NCBI GenBank assembly: GCA_012840085.1
Contig: DUMB01000040.1
Span: forward strand, 62,001 to 126,000
From: Clostridiaceae bacterium
GTDB taxonomy: Bacteria; Bacillota; Clostridia; Acetivibrionales; DUMB01
Reading direction: 5' to 3'
DNA length: 64,000 nucleotides
Shown piece by piece: positions 43,676 through 54,695 of the stretch. The notes under the pieces were generated by a model, which was not told where the DNA came from, ran no database searches, and saw only the letters and a program-made list of their open reading frames with translations. Position 1 is the stretch's first letter; the number at the start of each line of letters is the position of its first letter. A program made the position numbers and the translations under genes.

Positions 43676-43765
43676 AAAAAGATTGGTACAAAAAAGATTG
43701 GCATTAAAATAGATTGGTATATATTAATTAGTATAAATTAAAGGTTAGTATATATTAAAATATAA
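43676..43765. repeat. Short degenerate repeats, mirror copy
   Basis: GATTGG at 43681, 43696 and 43712, followed by TTAGTATA variants; the same array as 37886-37975. Confidence 0.55.
43698..43725 (+). promoter_or_regulatory. Proximal candidate carboxyltransferase promoter, mirror copy
   Basis: TTGGCA (43698-43703), 16-base spacer, TATATT (43720-43725). Confidence 0.4.
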
Positions 43766-43785
43766 GAATCCGGGGTGAAAAGTTA

Positions 43786-45336
43786 ATGGCAACAAATGAC
43801 AAACTAAATGATCTCCGCGCCAGGAAAGAAAAGGCAGCACTGGGAGGCGGAGAGGAAAAAATCAGCAAACAGCATAGCCAGGGAAAATTGACGGCAAGAG
43901 AAAGGCTCGAAAAGCTGTTTGATGATGGCACTTTTGTAGAAATAGATGCTTTTGTTGAAACCAGATGTATAGAGTTTGACATGCAGAAAAAAAAGGTAGC
44001 AGGAGACGGTGTAGTAACAGGGTATGGAAATGTAGATGGACGTCTTGTTTTTGCATCTGCCCAGGATTTCACTGTAATTGGCGGCTCCCTTGGAGAAATG
44101 CATGCCAAAAAGATTACAAAAGTGATGGATATGGCAGTCAAAATGGGAGCTCCGTTTATAAGTATAAATGATTCAGGCGGAGCAAGAATTGAAGAGGGGA
44201 TTGATGCCCTCAGTGGTTTCGGAGATATTTTCTTCAGAAATACACTTGCATCCGGTGTAATACCACAGATTTCAGTAATTATGGGACCTTGTGCAGGTGG
44301 AGCAGTATATTCTCCTGCAATAACTGATTTTGTATTCATGGTTGAAAACACAAGTCAGATGTTCATTACAGGTCCGCAGGTAATAAAAGCTGTTACCGGA
44401 GAAGATGTTACTTTTGAGCAGCTTGGTGGTGCAGATACTCATAATTCAATAAGTGGTGTGGCTCATTTCAAATGTGCAAATGAAGAAGATTGCATAGCAA
44501 ATATAAAGAAACTCATTAGTTATCTTCCCGATAATAATCTGTCGGATCCACCAGTTTATCAGAACAACGATGATATGAACAGAGTTTCCGTTGAACTTGA
44601 CGAAATAATTCCAGACGGTTCAAACAAGCCGTATGACATGATGGATATTATAACAAGAATTGTTGATAATGGAGATTTCTTTGAGATTCAAAAGCATTAT
44701 GCAAAGAATATCATAATAGGTTTTGCAAGACTTAACGGTAATACTGTGGGAATAATTGCAAATCAGCCTAATGTTTTGGCAGGTTCCCTTGATGTAAATT
44801 CATCGGATAAGGCTGCCAGGTTTGTGCGTTTCTGTGATTGCTTCAACATTCCGATTATAACCTTTACTGATGTACCAGGATACCTGCCAGGTGTTGGACA
44901 GGAATACAGTGGAATTATAAGACATGGTGCAAAACTTTTATACGCCTTCTCAGAAGCGACTGTACCAAAGGTAAATGTTATTGTCAGAAAGGCATACGGA
45001 GGAGCCTATATAGCTATGAACAGCAAGCATCTGGGCGCTGACATGGTATTTGCATGGCCTACTGCTGAAATAGCTGTTATGGGACCTGAAGGTGCGGCAA
45101 ATATAATTTTCAAGAAGGAAATTGCAAATGCAGATGATCCCATAACTGCAAGAAGAGAAAAAATTGAGGAATACAGAGAGAAATTTTCAAATCCTTATGT
45201 TGCAGCTGCAAGAGGTTATGTTGACGATGTAATAGAACCGGCCATTACTAGGCCAAGGTTAATAAACGCACTTGACATGCTTGCCAGCAAGAGGGAATCA
45301 AGACCTGCAAAGAAACATGGTAATATACCGCTGTAA
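43786..45336 (+). CDS. Acyl-CoA carboxyltransferase (MmdA / PccB / 12S type), mirror copy
   Basis: Identical to 36315-37865 (516 residues, two crotonase-like halves). First gene of the mirrored three-gene transcarboxylase-type operon. Confidence 0.9.
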   Translation: MATNDKLNDLRARKEKAALGGGEEKISKQHSQGKLTARERLEKLFDDGTFVEIDAFVETRCIEFDMQKKKVAGDGVVTGYGNVDGRLVFASAQDFTVIGGSLGEMHAKKITKVMDMAVKMGAPFISINDSGGARIEEGIDALSGFGDIFFRNTLASGVIPQISVIMGPCAGGAVYSPAITDFVFMVENTSQMFITGPQVIKAVTGEDVTFEQLGGADTHNSISGVAHFKCANEEDCIANIKKLISYLPDNNLSDPPVYQNNDDMNRVSVELDEIIPDGSNKPYDMMDIITRIVDNGDFFEIQKHYAKNIIIGFARLNGNTVGIIANQPNVLAGSLDVNSSDKAARFVRFCDCFNIPIITFTDVPGYLPGVGQEYSGIIRHGAKLLYAFSEATVPKVNVIVRKAYGGAYIAMNSKHLGADMVFAWPTAEIAVMGPEGAANIIFKKEIANADDPITARREKIEEYREKFSNPYVAAARGYVDDVIEPAITRPRLINALDMLASKRESRPAKKHGNIPL

Positions 45337-45375
45337 GAAAAACTCTATTGGAAAATATTTGAGGGAGGCTTTACA

Positions 45376-45801
45376 ATGAAAAAGTTTTTGATAAAAGTTA
45401 ATGGTAATCAATATGAAGTAGAAGTTGAAGAAATAAGAGACGGTAGTGCTGCTTCACAGAGCGTACAGGTGGCAACGGCACCTGCTGCTGCACCAACAGC
45501 TTCACCTGCTGCACCGGCACCGGCTCCTGCGCCAGCACCAAAAGCTGCTGCACCTGAGCCAAAAGTATCCAATGAAGTTCCTGCCGGGGCAAAAGCTATT
45601 ACTGCTCCAATGCCGGGGACAATACTGAACGTTATTGTAAATGCCGGTGATGTTGTTAAGAAGGGACAAGTTTTATTGATTCTTGAAGCTATGAAGATGG
45701 AAAACGAAATAGTTGCTCCTAATGACGGAAAAATTGCTTCCATAAATGTTTCTAAAGGTGCATCGGTGAATGCAGGAGATGTTCTTCTTTCTATGATATA
45801 A
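45376..45801 (+). CDS. Biotin carboxyl carrier protein, mirror copy
   Basis: Identical to 35850-36275, with the biotin lysine in EAMKMEN and the same Ala/Pro linker length. Confidence 0.93.
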   Translation: MKKFLIKVNGNQYEVEVEEIRDGSAASQSVQVATAPAAAPTASPAAPAPAPAPAPKAAAPEPKVSNEVPAGAKAITAPMPGTILNVIVNAGDVVKKGQVLLILEAMKMENEIVAPNDGKIASINVSKGASVNAGDVLLSMI

Positions 45802-45844
45802 ATGAAGGGACAAATAAATTCTAATGTAAGGAGGCAGCAAGGCA

Positions 45845-47287
45845 ATGGCAAAAGATAATGTGCCAAGAGATAATGTGCCAAAAAATAAAGCGCCAAAAGT
45901 TAAAATAACTGAAACTGTTTTAAGGGATGCTCATCAGTCACTTATTGCAACAAGAATGACAACTGAGGAAATGCTTCCCATTTTAGATAAATTGGATAAG
46001 GTTGGCTATAATTCATTAGAGTGCTGGGGCGGTGCAACTTTTGATTCATGCCTCAGATTTCTGAATGAGGATCCATGGGAAAGACTTAGAATAATACGCA
46101 AACATGTGAAAAATACAAAATTGCAAATGCTGTTAAGGGGACAAAACCTCCTTGGATATAAGCATTATGCTGATGATGTGGTCGAGTATTTTGTTCAGAA
46201 AGCTATTGCCAACGGAATAGATGTCATCAGAATATTTGACGCATTAAACGACCCCAGAAATATAGAGACAGCAATAAAGGCATGTAAAAAGGAAGGCGGC
46301 CATGCTCAGGCAGCTGTAAGTTATACAATAAGTCCTGTTCACAACCTTGAGTATTTTGTAAACCTTGCAAAACAGCTCGTGGATATGGGCGCAGATTCAA
46401 TATGTATAAAGGACATGGCTGGGCTCTTAGTTCCATATGCTGCATATGATTTGGTAAAAGCACTTAAGAAGAGTATTAAAGTTCCCATTCAGTTACACAC
46501 CCATTATACCAGCGGTGTTGCATCAATGACATATCTTAAGGCTATTGAAGCCGGTTGCGATATAGTTGACTGTGCAATATCACCTATGTCAATGGGAACT
46601 TCACAGCCGCCAACTGAGCCGTTGGTTGCTACATTAAAAGATACACCGTATGATACAGGATTAGACATTGGACTGTTAAGTGAAATAGCCGATTATTTCA
46701 GGCCCATCAAGGAAAAATATGTACAAAGCGGTCTTTTGGATCAAAAGGTAATGGGCGTAGATGTGAATACTTTAATTTATCAGGTTCCTGGTGGAATGCT
46801 TTCAAATCTTGTTTCACAGCTTAAGCAGGCGAATAAACTTGATTTGTTTGAGGAAGTTCTTAAGGAAGTTCCAAGAGTTAGGGAAGACTTCGGTTATCCT
46901 CCGCTTGTAACACCTACAAGCCAGATTGTTGGTACTCAGGCTGTTATGAACGTAATTGCCGGGGAGAGGTACAAAATGGTACCTAAGGAGTCAAAAGCTC
47001 TTGTAAAAGGCGAGTACGGTAAAACACCTGCTCCAATTCCTGAAGAAATAACTAAGAAAATCCTTAAAGATGAGAAACCTATTACATGCAGGCCGGCGGA
47101 TTTGATTGAGCCAGAACTTGAAAAGATTAAATCTGAGATGAAGCAGTACATGGAACAGGACGAAGATGTACTTTCATATGCATTGTTCCCACAGGTTGCG
47201 GAGAAGTTTTTCAAATTCCGCCAGGCACAAAAGTACAAAATTGAAACTGACATGGTCAATTATGAGGACAGGACACATCCTGTATAA
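45845..47287 (+). CDS. Pyruvate/oxaloacetate carboxyltransferase (OadA / 5S-like), mirror copy
   Basis: Identical to 34364-35806 (480 residues). The N-terminal repeat tail KDNVP-RDNVP-KNKAP is also present with three units. Confidence 0.9.
   Translation: MAKDNVPRDNVPKNKAPKVKITETVLRDAHQSLIATRMTTEEMLPILDKLDKVGYNSLECWGGATFDSCLRFLNEDPWERLRIIRKHVKNTKLQMLLRGQNLLGYKHYADDVVEYFVQKAIANGIDVIRIFDALNDPRNIETAIKACKKEGGHAQAAVSYTISPVHNLEYFVNLAKQLVDMGADSICIKDMAGLLVPYAAYDLVKALKKSIKVPIQLHTHYTSGVASMTYLKAIEAGCDIVDCAISPMSMGTSQPPTEPLVATLKDTPYDTGLDIGLLSEIADYFRPIKEKYVQSGLLDQKVMGVDVNTLIYQVPGGMLSNLVSQLKQANKLDLFEEVLKEVPRVREDFGYPPLVTPTSQIVGTQAVMNVIAGERYKMVPKESKALVKGEYGKTPAPIPEEITKKILKDEKPITCRPADLIEPELEKIKSEMKQYMEQDEDVLSYALFPQVAEKFFKFRQAQKYKIETDMVNYEDRTHPV
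45851..45895. repeat. 15-bp tandem repeat at the oadA-like N-terminus, mirror copy
   Basis: Three in-frame units, same order and same base differences as 35756-35800. Confidence 0.85.
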
Positions 47288-47369
47288 TTTTGCTAATGCT
47301 GATTATGCAGTAATATAGATAATGATTATTCAGTAATATAAATATTGATTTTGACGTAGTGTAAAAAAT

Positions 47370-47431
47370 CACCTTTTCGCGTTATTTTAGTAGCTTGAAC
47401 AACTCTAATTTTAACGAAAAGGTGTTTTTTT
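47370..47431 (+). terminator. Terminator of the carboxyltransferase operon, mirror copy
   Basis: CACCTTTTCG and CGAAAAGGTG stem, then a seven-T tail at 47425-47431. Confidence 0.75.
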
Positions 47432-47476
47432 ATGGCTAAAGCCTGTAAATTAATAAACCCATAATTTATAAGAAAG

Positions 47477-47495
47477 AAACCCTAAAGGTTTTTTT
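47477..47495 (+). terminator. Weak second hairpin, mirror copy
   Basis: AAACC/GGTTT stem followed by a T-rich tail; possible backup terminator as at 34156-34174. Confidence 0.3.
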
Positions 47496-47506
47496 ATTTT
47501 TTGGTG

Positions 47507-47535
47507 TTGAATAATATTGTAAATAATTGTATAAT
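47507..47535 (+). promoter_or_regulatory. Promoter of yifB-dprA, mirror copy
   Basis: TTGAAT (47507-47512), 17-base spacer, TATAAT (47530-47535). Confidence 0.55.
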
Positions 47536-47581
47536 ATAGTAAGATTTTAACGAACTGTAAGAAAAAAGAGAGGATATGCTA

Positions 47582-49132
47582 ATGCTGTCTAAGGTTAAAA
47601 GCTGTGGGTTGTTGGGAATTAATGGATATGTGGTAGAGGTGGAGACGGATATAAGCAGTGGAATACCGTCTTTTGAGATTGTTGGGATGGGGGATGTGGC
47701 AGTTAAAGAATCAAAAGAAAGGGTAAGAGCTGCAATACGTAATACTGGCCTTGAATTCCCGACAAAAAGGATAACAATTAATCTTGCACCTGCAAACCTG
47801 AGAAAAGAAGGGTCCTCTTTTGATCTTGCGGCAGCTGTCGGCATTATGGCTGCTACAAACCAGATATGCAATACAATGCTTGATAAATATATGTTTATAG
47901 GAGAGCTGTCGCTTGACGGAGAGGTCAAGCCTGTAAGAGGTATGCTCCCAATGGCAATGTGCGCATTAAAAAACGGCATTGAATATCTGATTGTTAATCA
48001 TGAAAATGCAGATGAAGCAGCAATTGTGAAGGGAATTTTCGTTCTGCCGGTAAAAAATCTGCGAGAAGTTGTTGAGCATCTAAACGGAGAAAGAGAGATA
48101 AGAGCATATTTTACAGATGTTGATGCTATTTTTAATGATAATAAAGTTTATAATGTTGACTTTGCAGATGTCAAGGGACAGAAAAATGTTAAAAGGGCTC
48201 TTGAGATAGCTGCTTCAGGAAGCCATAACTGCATATTAATTGGATCTCCCGGATCAGGAAAGACTATGCTTGCACGCAGGCTGCCTACAATACTGCCTTC
48301 TCTTTCTTTTGAGGAAGCCCTTGAGGTTACAAAGATACACAGCATTGCAGGACTTTTGCCGCCAAAAACTTCCTTAATAACATACAGGCCTTTCCGAAGT
48401 CCTCATCATACAATTTCAGCTACCAGTCTTGTCGGCGGAGGTAAATATCCAAGACCAGGCGAAGTGAGTCTTGCACATTATGGTGTCCTTTTTCTTGATG
48501 AGATACCTGAATTCAGCAAAGAAGCACTTGAGGTCTTGCGCCAGCCTCTTGAAGACGGAATCGTGACAATATCAAGATTGAATGCAAGTATTGAATATCC
48601 GGCGCAGGTAATGCTTGTATGTGCGGCTAATCCGTGTAAATGCGGTAATCTTATTGATGAGAGCAAAATGTGCACTTGTACTCCAAAACAGATACAGCAG
48701 TATCTCGGAAGGTTGTCAGGCCCACTTCTTGACAGGATAGACATACATATAGAAGTTGCTTCTGTGAAATACAACGAACTGAGCAGTATAAACGAAGAGG
48801 AAAATTCCAGCCTTATAAGATCAAGAGTGAGCAAAGCAAGACAGATTCAGTTGGAAAGGTACAAGGGATTGAATATATATTCAAATTCTCAATTGCAGCC
48901 AGCGATGATAGACCGTTTCTGCAAAATTGATGAAAAGGGCAGCAGATTGCTGAAGGATGCATTTGAAAAACTGGGCTTAAGTGCAAGGGCACATCATAGA
49001 ATACTGAAAGTTTCCAGAACGATTGCTGATATTGATGAAAGCGAAGATATAAAGCCATGTCATCTTGCGGAAGCAATCCAATATAGAAGCCTGGATAGAC
49101 GTTTTGCCGGTAATTTAAAAAGATACTGGTAG
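47582..49132 (+). CDS. YifB/ComM family AAA+ ATPase, mirror copy
   Basis: Identical to 32519-34069, starting at the second ATG of MLMLSK for the same ribosome-site reason. Competence-type helicase family. Confidence 0.92.
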   Translation: MLSKVKSCGLLGINGYVVEVETDISSGIPSFEIVGMGDVAVKESKERVRAAIRNTGLEFPTKRITINLAPANLRKEGSSFDLAAAVGIMAATNQICNTMLDKYMFIGELSLDGEVKPVRGMLPMAMCALKNGIEYLIVNHENADEAAIVKGIFVLPVKNLREVVEHLNGEREIRAYFTDVDAIFNDNKVYNVDFADVKGQKNVKRALEIAASGSHNCILIGSPGSGKTMLARRLPTILPSLSFEEALEVTKIHSIAGLLPPKTSLITYRPFRSPHHTISATSLVGGGKYPRPGEVSLAHYGVLFLDEIPEFSKEALEVLRQPLEDGIVTISRLNASIEYPAQVMLVCAANPCKCGNLIDESKMCTCTPKQIQQYLGRLSGPLLDRIDIHIEVASVKYNELSSINEEENSSLIRSRVSKARQIQLERYKGLNIYSNSQLQPAMIDRFCKIDEKGSRLLKDAFEKLGLSARAHHRILKVSRTIADIDESEDIKPCHLAEAIQYRSLDRRFAGNLKRYW

Positions 49133-49156
49133 TTTGCCTTATATAGGGGGATAAAT

Positions 49157-50281
49157 ATGACGGAGGATTTAAAATATTGGGTATGGCTAAGTACACTACC
49201 GGGAATAGGCTCAAAAAGAAGTGAGCAATTGATTGAGATGTTTGGAAGTCCTCGCAATTTATGGTATTCTAAAAGAGAAGAGCTTGAGAAAGTTCATTTT
49301 TTGTCCCGGGAAATGATCCAACAAATTGTAAGCTACCCATTAAAAGTTCTGGCAGAAAAACACATGGAAACAATCTATAAATTAAATATAAAAGTAATAA
49401 GAATAATAGATGAATCATATCCCGTACTTCTTAGAAATATTTATGATCCTCCAATGGTCATTTATGTCAGAGGGACTCTAGGTGCAGACGAGAAAGCTAT
49501 TGCTTTTGTCGGGTCAAGAAATGCTACTGACTATGGTAATACTATTGCAAAGATATTGGCAGGGGAAGTTGCAAAGAGAGGCATTACGGTTGTAAGTGGC
49601 CTGGCAAGAGGTATAGATTCATCTGCTCATGAAGGAGCATTAAAGTCAGGAGGGAGGACGATTGCAGTACTTGGCTGTGGACCGGATATAGCTTATCCTC
49701 CGGATAACCAGGATCTGATGGAAAGAATTATATATTCAGGGGCAATAATTTCTGAATATGCGCCGGGGACACCTCCGATGAGAGGAAATTTCCCGGCAAG
49801 AAACAGAATTATAAGCGGTCTGTCAATGGGAGTGACAGTTATAGAGGCCGGCGAAAAAAGCGGCTCACTGATAACCGCAGAGTTTGCCCTGGAGCAGGGA
49901 AGAGAAGTTTTTGCAGTTCCAGGAAACATAAATAGCAGGCTCAGCAAAGGGACAAACAAGTTAATAAAGGAAGGAGCAAAAATTGTAACGAATGTAAAAG
50001 ATATTCTTGAAGAATTGAATGGATTAGATTTAGCAGATTTAATAGAGGAAGACACCTGCCACAATGATAATAAAGATATGTATGACAATGAAATTTACCC
50101 TATCTTTACTGAAGAAGAGGTCAAAATAATCAATTGTTTGTCAAATGGCCCTCTTCACATAGATAATATATCAGCAAAAAGTGGTTTGGATATTCAGAAT
50201 GCCAGTTCAAACCTGTCAATGTTGGAGATAAAAGGCTTGGTAGAGCAGTTTCCCGGAAAAATGTTCCGTTTACGAAAGTAG
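49157..50281 (+). CDS. dprA: DNA processing protein DprA, mirror copy
   Basis: Identical to 31370-32494 over 374 residues: HhH region, Rossmann fold, winged helix. Confidence 0.94.
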   Translation: MTEDLKYWVWLSTLPGIGSKRSEQLIEMFGSPRNLWYSKREELEKVHFLSREMIQQIVSYPLKVLAEKHMETIYKLNIKVIRIIDESYPVLLRNIYDPPMVIYVRGTLGADEKAIAFVGSRNATDYGNTIAKILAGEVAKRGITVVSGLARGIDSSAHEGALKSGGRTIAVLGCGPDIAYPPDNQDLMERIIYSGAIISEYAPGTPPMRGNFPARNRIISGLSMGVTVIEAGEKSGSLITAEFALEQGREVFAVPGNINSRLSKGTNKLIKEGAKIVTNVKDILEELNGLDLADLIEEDTCHNDNKDMYDNEIYPIFTEEEVKIINCLSNGPLHIDNISAKSGLDIQNASSNLSMLEIKGLVEQFPGKMFRLRK

Positions 50282-50288
50282 ATAATGA

Positions 50289-50317
50289 TTGACATTTAAA
50301 AAAGCAGAATTTAAAAT
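50289..50317 (+). promoter_or_regulatory. Promoter of topA-trmFO, mirror copy
   Basis: TTGACA (50289-50294), 17-base spacer, TAAAAT (50312-50317). Confidence 0.6.
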
Positions 50318-50400
50318 CAAAGAGGTGAATAAAAAGCAAAAAAAAGGTTCAAATATAAACGTAACAGTTCAGATAACAATTCAGAGAATGGAGGACCGGA

Positions 50401-52491
50401 ATGGCTAATAATTTGGTAATAGTGGAATCACCCGCAAAGGCTAATACCATAGGGAGATTTCTGGGAAAGGATTTCAAAGTATTTGCTTCTGTAGGACATA
50501 TAAGAGACCTCCCCAAAAGCCAGATGGGGGTTGATATAGATAATAATTTTGAGCCTAAATACATAACAATAAGAGGAAAGGGAGAAGTAATAAGCAAACT
50601 AAAAAAGGAAGCAAAAAATGCAAAAAAAGTATATCTTGCAACTGACCCCGATCGCGAAGGTGAAGCTATTTCCTGGCATCTGGCATATATTTTGAATATT
50701 GATGAAAGTGAAAAATGCAGGATTACATTTAATGAGATTACTAAGAACGCAGTTCTTAATTCGTTAAAGTCTCCAAGACAAATAGATATGAATCTGGTTG
50801 ATGCACAACAGGCAAGAAGAATTCTTGACAGGATTGTCGGTTATAAAATAAGTCCTCTTTTGTGGCGAAAAGTAAGGAAAGGACTAAGCGCAGGAAGGGT
50901 ACAGTCTGTCGCTACTCGTATCATATGTGACAGAGAGGAAGAAATAGAAAACTTTGTGCCTGAAGAGTATTGGAGCATAACTGCCAAGCTTTCGCAACAA
51001 AAGAAACGTTCTACATTTGAAGCCAAGTTTTATGGAGATTTAAAAGGGAAAATAGAGCTAAAAAATGAAAAACAAGTTCAGGATATTCTGAACAATATTG
51101 AAGGAGAAAAATTTAGTGTTAATAAAATAAAAAAAGGGGAGAAGAAGAGAACTCCTGCTCCTCCATTCATAACGAGTACATTGCAGCAGGAAGCATCAAG
51201 AAAACTGGGATTTCCTACGAAAAAGACAATGATGATTGCACAGCAGCTTTATGAAGGTATAAATATTAAAGAAATGGGCCCGGTTGGTCTTGTAACATAT
51301 ATTCGTACCGATTCTACAAGAATATCGGCTGATGCAAGAGATGAAGCAAGAAAACTAATTAAAGAAAAATTTGGAGAAGCATATTTACCTAAAGAGGAAA
51401 AAGTATATAAGAATAAATCGTCTTCGCAAGATGCCCATGAGGCAATCAGGCCTTCTTATGTAAATTTGGAACCTGACTCCATTAAGACTTCGCTGACAAA
51501 TGACCAATATAAGCTTTATAAGCTTATATGGGAGAGATTTGTAGCCAGCCAGATGGCTTCTGCAGTATATGATACTATAAGTGCAGATATTGCTGCCGGA
51601 GACTATATATTCAAAGCAAATGGCTCCCAAATAAAGTTCCAGGGATTCATGGCAGTATATATAGAAGGCAGGGACGATGAACAGGAAGAAGATGAGTCAA
51701 ACATTCCTGAGCTTGCAGAAGGTGAAGAGCTTGATGTAAGAAAAATTGAACCCAAACAACACTTTACACAGCCTCCTCAGAGATACACTGAAGCGACACT
51801 TGTAAAAGCTCTTGAGGAAAAGGGTATAGGAAGACCAAGTACTTATGCGCCGATAATAACTACTATTATTGCCCGCGGGTACGTTGAAAAAGATAAAAAG
51901 TATCTTGTGCCTACAGAATTGGGTAAAATAGTTACCGATATCATGAAAACCTATTTCAAGGACATTGTTGATGTGCAGTTTACCGCCCAGCTTGAAAGTA
52001 AGCTTGATGAAGTTGAGGAAGGCAATGTACAGTGGAACAGCTTGCTTAAGGATTTCTATGACCAGTTTAAACTGGATATTCAGGAAGCAGAATCCAAGAT
52101 AGGGCAGGTTGAGCTTCCTGAAGAAGTTACTGATATTAAATGTGAAAAATGTGGCCGCAATATGGTCATCAAGCATGGGAAGTATGGTAAGTTTTTGGCG
52201 TGTCCCGGATTTCCCGAATGCAGAAATGCCAGGCCAATACTGGAAGAGGCCGGTGTTAACTGCCCCAAATGCGGTGGAAAGGTTATGATTAAGAAAACAA
52301 AAAAGGGAAGAAAATATTACGGATGTGAAAACAATCCAACTTGCGACTTTATGACATGGGATATGCCTATTAAAGGGAACTGTCCAAAATGCGGCAGTTT
52401 TTTAGCTAAAAAGTTTTCAGGCAAAAAGTCAGTTATAAAATGCAGCAATGAGAAATGCGATTATGAAAGAGAAGAAGAAAAGGAGAAGTAA
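50401..52491 (+). CDS. topA: DNA topoisomerase I, mirror copy
   Basis: Identical to 29160-31250 (696 residues, TOPRIM, active tyrosine, three zinc ribbons). A true second copy would double the dosage of the main relaxing topoisomerase, which bacteria rarely tolerate unchanged. Confidence 0.95.
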   Translation: MANNLVIVESPAKANTIGRFLGKDFKVFASVGHIRDLPKSQMGVDIDNNFEPKYITIRGKGEVISKLKKEAKNAKKVYLATDPDREGEAISWHLAYILNIDESEKCRITFNEITKNAVLNSLKSPRQIDMNLVDAQQARRILDRIVGYKISPLLWRKVRKGLSAGRVQSVATRIICDREEEIENFVPEEYWSITAKLSQQKKRSTFEAKFYGDLKGKIELKNEKQVQDILNNIEGEKFSVNKIKKGEKKRTPAPPFITSTLQQEASRKLGFPTKKTMMIAQQLYEGINIKEMGPVGLVTYIRTDSTRISADARDEARKLIKEKFGEAYLPKEEKVYKNKSSSQDAHEAIRPSYVNLEPDSIKTSLTNDQYKLYKLIWERFVASQMASAVYDTISADIAAGDYIFKANGSQIKFQGFMAVYIEGRDDEQEEDESNIPELAEGEELDVRKIEPKQHFTQPPQRYTEATLVKALEEKGIGRPSTYAPIITTIIARGYVEKDKKYLVPTELGKIVTDIMKTYFKDIVDVQFTAQLESKLDEVEEGNVQWNSLLKDFYDQFKLDIQEAESKIGQVELPEEVTDIKCEKCGRNMVIKHGKYGKFLACPGFPECRNARPILEEAGVNCPKCGGKVMIKKTKKGRKYYGCENNPTCDFMTWDMPIKGNCPKCGSFLAKKFSGKKSVIKCSNEKCDYEREEEKEK

Positions 52492-52503
52492 AATAATATA
52501 AAG

Positions 52504-53832
52504 ATGTCAGTACATCATGTCAACATAATAGGAGCAGGACTTGCCGGATGCGAAGCTGCATGGCAGGTTGCCAAGAGAGGAATAAAAGTTAAGTTATATG
52601 AAATGAAGCCCCATAAATATACACCAGCTCATCATTTGGACACTTTTGCAGAGCTGGTGTGCAGCAATTCACTGCGTTCAGACAGACTGGAGAATGCAGT
52701 TGGCTTGCTTAAGCAGGAAATGCTGCTGCTCGATTCACTGATAATGAAGTGTGCATATGCGACAAAAGTTCCTGCCGGTGGTGCACTTGCCGTAGACCGT
52801 ATTAAATTTTCACAGGCAGTAACGAATGAAATATCCCGCAATGAAAATATAGAGATTATTAATGAAGAAGTTAAGCAGCTTCCTGAAGATGAAATATGCA
52901 TAGTGGCTACGGGTCCCCTTACATCAGAAACCTTTTCAGAATATCTTAAGGGGATAGTAGGAAACAGATATCTGTTCTTTTTTGATGCAGCTGCACCTAT
53001 CGTAACTTATGAATCCATTGATATGAATAAAGTTTTCAGAGCATCTAGATATGGGAGAGGTACTGAAGATTATTTGAACTGTCCCATGAATAAGGAGCAG
53101 TATGACCTCTTTTGGAATGAGCTTGTCAATGCTGAAACAGTTGAGATGAAGGATTTTGAGGATGACCGCGTCTTCGAAGGCTGTATGCCGGTTGAATGCA
53201 TGGCTAAAAGAGGATATGATACTTTGCGCTTTGGTCCTCTAAAACCTGTAGGACTTTTGGACCCGGCTACAGGAAAAGAACCTTATGCTGTGGTACAGTT
53301 GAGACAGGATAATTCAGAGGGGACGCTCTATAATATAGTAGGATTTCAAACTCATTTGAAATGGCCTGAACAAAAGAGGATATTCAGGCTTATACCAGGA
53401 CTGGAGAATGCAGAGTTTGTCAGATATGGTGTAATGCACAGAAATACATATATTAACTCACCGGGACTTCTTGAACCTACATACAATATGAAAACCAGAA
53501 AAAACATTTATTTTGCCGGACAGATTACAGGTGTAGAAGGCTATGTAGAGTCTGCTTCTTCAGGTCTTGTGGCAGGAATAAATGCAGCAATGGATGCCAT
53601 GGGAAAGGATAAGGTGGTTTTTCCTGCTGAGACCGCAATTGGTGCATTAGGTCACTATATATCAAGTAATTATGTAAAAGACTTCCAGCCTATGAATATA
53701 AATTTTGGCTTAATGACGCAGCTGGGAATCAAGACAAGAAACAAACAGGAGAAAAACCAAAAAATCGCCTCCAGATCCTTAGATATAATTAAAAAGATGG
53801 TTTCGGAGCTATCAGAGCTAAATGAAAGCTGA
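52504..53832 (+). CDS. trmFO: tRNA m5U54 methyltransferase TrmFO, mirror copy
   Basis: Identical to 27819-29147 (442 residues). FAD motif and both conserved cysteines present. Confidence 0.94.
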   Translation: MSVHHVNIIGAGLAGCEAAWQVAKRGIKVKLYEMKPHKYTPAHHLDTFAELVCSNSLRSDRLENAVGLLKQEMLLLDSLIMKCAYATKVPAGGALAVDRIKFSQAVTNEISRNENIEIINEEVKQLPEDEICIVATGPLTSETFSEYLKGIVGNRYLFFFDAAAPIVTYESIDMNKVFRASRYGRGTEDYLNCPMNKEQYDLFWNELVNAETVEMKDFEDDRVFEGCMPVECMAKRGYDTLRFGPLKPVGLLDPATGKEPYAVVQLRQDNSEGTLYNIVGFQTHLKWPEQKRIFRLIPGLENAEFVRYGVMHRNTYINSPGLLEPTYNMKTRKNIYFAGQITGVEGYVESASSGLVAGINAAMDAMGKDKVVFPAETAIGALGHYISSNYVKDFQPMNINFGLMTQLGIKTRNKQEKNQKIASRSLDIIKKMVSELSELNES

Positions 53833-53869
53833 AGGTAAAACCTGAAGCAAAACCAAAAAACAAAAAGGG

Positions 53870-53918
53870 GGGACAGTTCTCCGGACGGGATGCAGTGCTT
53901 CCGGTTGAGAACTGTTCC
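53870..53918 (+). terminator. Hairpin terminator after trmFO, mirror copy
   Basis: Stem GGGACAGTTCTC (53870-53881) with GAGAACTGTTCC (53907-53918), then a T-rich tail. Confidence 0.6.
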
Positions 53919-53924
53919 TTATTT

Positions 53925-54350
53925 GTTTTATTAGTTATTTGTCTTTAGTTATATCTCTTATGAACTATTTCTCACTAACTATTTCTTACTATATTGTCTT
54001 TAGAATGCATATCTTAAACAATATGCCCTATTAAATAAATGCCTTATTCATTATCTGTCTTATTCAATATGTGATATGCCTGTTTATATACCTTTTACTT
54101 ATATTTACTATATAACTTATTTATTATATAACTTATTGACTATTGTATATATTAAAATCTTATTTACTGTATATCTTATTTACTATATATCCTGATTTAC
54201 TATAGGTTGTGTTCCATATACATCTTATTTCTAAATATATTTTGTTCCCAATGTACCTTGCCCTAAATACATTTAGTTTTAAATATGTATTGTTCTAATA
54301 TGTATTGTTCTAAATATTCTTTGTTACAAATGTGCCTTGCAACCTATTAT
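53925..54350. repeat. Degenerate short tandem repeats, mirror copy
   Basis: Variants of atatcttatttact and attgttctaatatgt recur; the same decayed array as 27301-27726. Confidence 0.6.
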
Positions 54351-54537
54351 ATAACTTTAAAAAAACACCTAAAAATTATATTTTGAGAGTTGCTTTTTTA
54401 TATTTACCATCTAGGTAAATTGTTAAAATATCATAAAATTGTGAAAAAAATTATGAAAAAAATAAAAAAATTAACAGCTAGAATCATGATTATTTCACCA
54501 ATTACAGACAATTTTCGATAAAATGTTAATTAAATGG

Positions 54538-54566
54538 TTGTATTTTAACATATTATGTGCTAATAT
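54538..54566 (+). promoter_or_regulatory. Candidate flgB promoter, mirror copy
   Basis: TTGTAT (54538-54543), 17-base spacer, TAATAT (54561-54566). Confidence 0.35.
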
Positions 54567-54695
54567 TTATGTATTATAATGGGATTTTATGTATGGACTG
54601 TATAATATGCTAATAAATATACTTGAAAAGCCTGTTTTACTAAGGAAAAAAATGCTCTGCTTAGAGAAAAATATTTTCTGGGGGGTATGTGAGAA

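Larger units (their letters stand above)
43392..43785. other. 394-bp leader before the carboxyltransferase operon, mirror copy
   Basis: Mirror of 37866-38259: two promoter candidates, GATTGG-type repeats at 43676-43765, no gene. Confidence 0.6.
53833..54695. other. 863-bp AT-rich intergenic region before flgB, mirror copy
   Basis: Mirror of 26956-27818. It holds the trmFO terminator, the degenerate repeats (53925-54350) and the flgB promoter candidate. No gene. Confidence 0.7.
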
